From NCBI GenBank assembly GCA_026982025.1, contig JALSHX010000039.1, positions 1 through 5,542 on the forward strand: DNA of 5,542 nucleotides, in the 5' to 3' direction. A program made the position numbers and the translations under genes. The notes under the pieces were generated by a model, which was not told the DNA's origin, ran no database searches, and saw nothing but the letters and a program-made list of their open reading frames with translations. The DNA comes from Aquificaceae bacterium. Lineage in GTDB: Bacteria; Aquificota; Aquificia; Aquificales; Aquificaceae. Shown here in pieces: positions 4,057-5,542 of this stretch. Within the stretch, counting starts at the first letter, position 1. Each line of letters starts with the position of its first letter.

Positions 4057-4245
4057 ATGCCCAGAAAGGCTAAAATAGCAAAGGATCTTAAGTACTATCC
4101 CAAGTGGAAGGTAAGAAAGAAAAACAGGTGTCCGATCTGCGGAAGACCGCGCGGATACCTGAGGTACTTTAACATGTGCAGGCTCTGTTTCAGAGAAAGG
4201 GCTCTGAGGGGAGAGCTCCCCGGAGTAAGAAAGTCAAGCTGGTAG
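4057..4245 (+). CDS. rpsN: 30S ribosomal protein S14, zinc-binding (type Z)
   Basis: The product has 62 residues, matching the short zinc-binding form (61) rather than the ~100-residue zinc-free form. It opens [20 protein letters not shown] and has cysteines 25, 28, 41 and 44 in two C-x2-C pairs (R-C-P-I-C-G-R-P and N-M-C-R-L-C-F-R-E), ending LPGVRKSSW, the typical terminus. S14 is a late assembly protein of the 30S head beside S3 and S10. AGGAGG (4046-4051) lies 5 nt before the ATG and uses the last base of the rplE stop. Confidence 0.97.
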   Translation: MPRKAKIAKDLKYYPKWKVRKKNRCPICGRPRGYLRYFNMCRLCFRERALRGELPGVRKSSW

Positions 4246-4255
4246 GAGGAAAGGA

Positions 4256-4666
4256 ATGGATCCGGTTGCAGACATGTTCTCCGCAATAAAAAACGCAATT
4301 ATGAGAAAAAAGGACTATGTTGACATTCCCTCCTCACGAATCAAGGAGAGAATTCTTGATGTCCTCAAGAAGGAAGGTTTTATAAAGGACTGGGAAAAGC
4401 TTGACTCGCCCGCAAACAGAAAGGGAACTCAATACATCCTTAGAGTGCACCTGAAGTACCTTGACCCCAAGAAGGAGAGATCTGCGATAACCAACATAGT
4501 TAAGGTTTCAACTCCCGGAAGAAGGGTTTACACTCCGCTTAAGAAGATTCCCTATGTGAAAAGGGGGCTCGGCATTGCCATTCTATCTACGGACGGAGGA
4601 ATTATGACCGACCACGAAGCCAGAAGATCCGGTAGGGGCGGAGAAGTTATAGCTATGGTTTGGTAG
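4256..4666 (+). CDS. rpsH: 30S ribosomal protein S8
   Basis: The product has 136 residues, near the usual 130-140. It opens [20 protein letters not shown], the conserved N-terminal helix, and carries the C-terminal RNA-binding signature S-T-D-G-G-I-M-T (111-118) and [11 protein letters not shown] (126-136). S8 is a primary binder of the central domain of 16S rRNA. In Escherichia coli it also represses the spc operon by binding mRNA near the L5 gene; I saw no obvious S8-site mimic here but cannot fold the RNA. An insertion-like charged segment ([14 protein letters not shown], about 67-80) lies between the two domains. The start follows AGGAGG (4244-4249) overlapping the rpsN TAG. Confidence 0.97.
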   Translation: MDPVADMFSAIKNAIMRKKDYVDIPSSRIKERILDVLKKEGFIKDWEKLDSPANRKGTQYILRVHLKYLDPKKERSAITNIVKVSTPGRRVYTPLKKIPYVKRGLGIAILSTDGGIMTDHEARRSGRGGEVIAMVW

Positions 4667-4679
4667 GAGGAAGGCACGT

Positions 4680-5225
4680 ATGTCAAGGATTGGAAAGGCT
4701 CCCATCAGGATACCCGAAGGGGTTAAGGTGAGTATTGAGAACGGTACGGTCAGCGCTGAGGGACCCAAGGGGAAGTTATCGCTCAACATCCATCCGGATA
4801 TGAAGGTGAGCTACGATGCGGATAAAAAGGAAATAAGGGTTGAAAGACCCACAGACAGGTCCTTTCACAGGGCTCTTCACGGCACAACCGCCGCCCTCAT
4901 AAGAAACATGATTAAAGGTGTCACCGAGGGTTTTACCGAAATCCTTGAGGTCCACGGACTCGGGTACAGAGTGGCACTGAAAGGTAAAAACCTTGAGCTG
5001 AACCTCGGTTTATCCCACCCGGTGGTATATCCCATCCCTGAGGATGTAAAGATTGAGGTTAATGGAAACGAGATTCACATCCACGGAATTGACAAGCAAA
5101 GGGTGGGTCAGGTTGCCGCCGAGATTAGGGCATTCAGAAAGCCAGACCCTTACAAGGGAAAGGGAATCCGCTACAAAGACGAAGTTTTAAAGCTCAAGCC
5201 CGGGAAGGCTGCCGGCAAGAAGTGA
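4680..5225 (+). CDS. rplF: 50S ribosomal protein L6
   Basis: The product has 181 residues, the usual length. It opens [20 protein letters not shown]. It contains two repeated alpha/beta domains: an N-terminal one with [20 protein letters not shown] (about 66-85), and a C-terminal one with the 23S-binding motif [13 protein letters not shown] (153-165). It ends in a lysine-rich tail ([11 protein letters not shown]). L6 sits at the base of the stalk near the factor-binding site and sarcin-ricin loop. AGGAGG (4665-4670) overlaps the rpsH TAG and lies 9 nt before the ATG. Confidence 0.97.
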   Translation: MSRIGKAPIRIPEGVKVSIENGTVSAEGPKGKLSLNIHPDMKVSYDADKKEIRVERPTDRSFHRALHGTTAALIRNMIKGVTEGFTEILEVHGLGYRVALKGKNLELNLGLSHPVVYPIPEDVKIEVNGNEIHIHGIDKQRVGQVAAEIRAFRKPDPYKGKGIRYKDEVLKLKPGKAAGKK

Positions 5226-5239
5226 GGAGGATCTGATAT

Positions 5240-5542
5240 ATGGCAAAGCTAACAAGGCACCAAAAGCGTGAGAGAAGGCACAGGAGGATACGCAAAAAGG
5301 TCTTCGGAACGCCCGAAAGACCGCGTCTTGCGGTTTACAGGAGTCTCAATCACTTCTACGCACAGATTATTGACGATACCGCGGAAAGAACCATCGTTTC
5401 AGCATCAACCCTTGATCCCGAGTACCAGAAGCTCGCGGGTAAGAGGGGAGGAAAGTCCATGGAATCCGCAAGGATAGTTGCCCAGATTCTCGTTGAGAAG
5501 GCAACCGCAAGGGGAATAAAGAAAGTGGTCTTTGACAGGGGC
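5240..5542 (+). CDS. rplR: 50S ribosomal protein L18 (partial, 3' end beyond window)
   Basis: From the ATG at 5240, 101 codons run open to the window edge. The product begins [20 protein letters not shown], continues [24 protein letters not shown], and reaches K-V-V-F-D-R-G, which in complete L18 proteins is followed by roughly 20 more residues. L18 binds 5S rRNA together with L5. The arginine-rich N-terminal tail is the 5S contact, and its arginines are mostly AGG or AGA codons. The start follows AGGAGG (5225-5230), which shares a base with the rplF TGA, at 9-nt spacing. Confidence 0.95.
   Translation, partial: MAKLTRHQKRERRHRRIRKKVFGTPERPRLAVYRSLNHFYAQIIDDTAERTIVSASTLDPEYQKLAGKRGGKSMESARIVAQILVEKATARGIKKVVFDRG

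Overview
The window looks like chromosome from a thermophilic bacterium, most likely of the order Aquificales (Aquifex/Hydrogenobacter/Thermocrinis type). This is an inference. It rests on the heavy use of AGG/AGA arginine codons, the charge-rich compact proteins, the near-perfect AGGAGG ribosome binding sites, a four-cysteine S14, and a ribosomal spc-type cluster that begins abruptly at rplN behind its own promoter. No 16S or other diagnostic marker is present, so the lineage is not proven.

Left part, all on the minus strand. The 5' end of lysS (1-150, running off the edge) is preceded by a consensus TATAAT only 11 nt from its ATG, with no ribosome binding site, so it may be a near-leaderless mRNA. 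Directly upstream (about 167-275) is a short stretch resembling the right end of an IS200/IS605-type element: the last residues of a TnpB-like reading frame followed by an imperfect hairpin. Positions 276-383 hold nothing I can assign. Then come three small genes transcribed 971->393: a two-helix membrane protein, a one-helix membrane protein overlapping it by 11 nt, and a DUF2283 protein ending in a terminator hairpin. The 182 bases at 972-1153 hold no gene. They contain a small inverted repeat and a strong Shine-Dalgarno that does not serve the called start.

Middle part, also minus strand (2613->1154). A compact three-gene operon encodes two short paralogous proteins, each with two membrane helices plus a HAMP domain and no sensor or output domain, followed by a 228-residue protein with a Roadblock/LC7-like N-terminal domain and an unassigned C-terminal domain. 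It ends in a terminator that overlaps the last stop codon. This is the most unusual gene set here and looks like an undescribed membrane-to-roadblock signalling or polarity module.

Right part, plus strand (2681-5542). A textbook sigma70-type promoter (TTGAAC, 17 nt, TATAAT) drives rplN-rplX-rplE-rpsN-rpsH-rplF-rplR, encoding ribosomal proteins L14, L24, L5, S14, S8, L6 and L18 (L18 cut by the window edge). At four junctions the stop codon of one gene overlaps the AGGAGG of the next, which favours coupled translation. The ribosomal operon and the HAMP/roadblock operon are divergent and share a 140-bp intergenic region.
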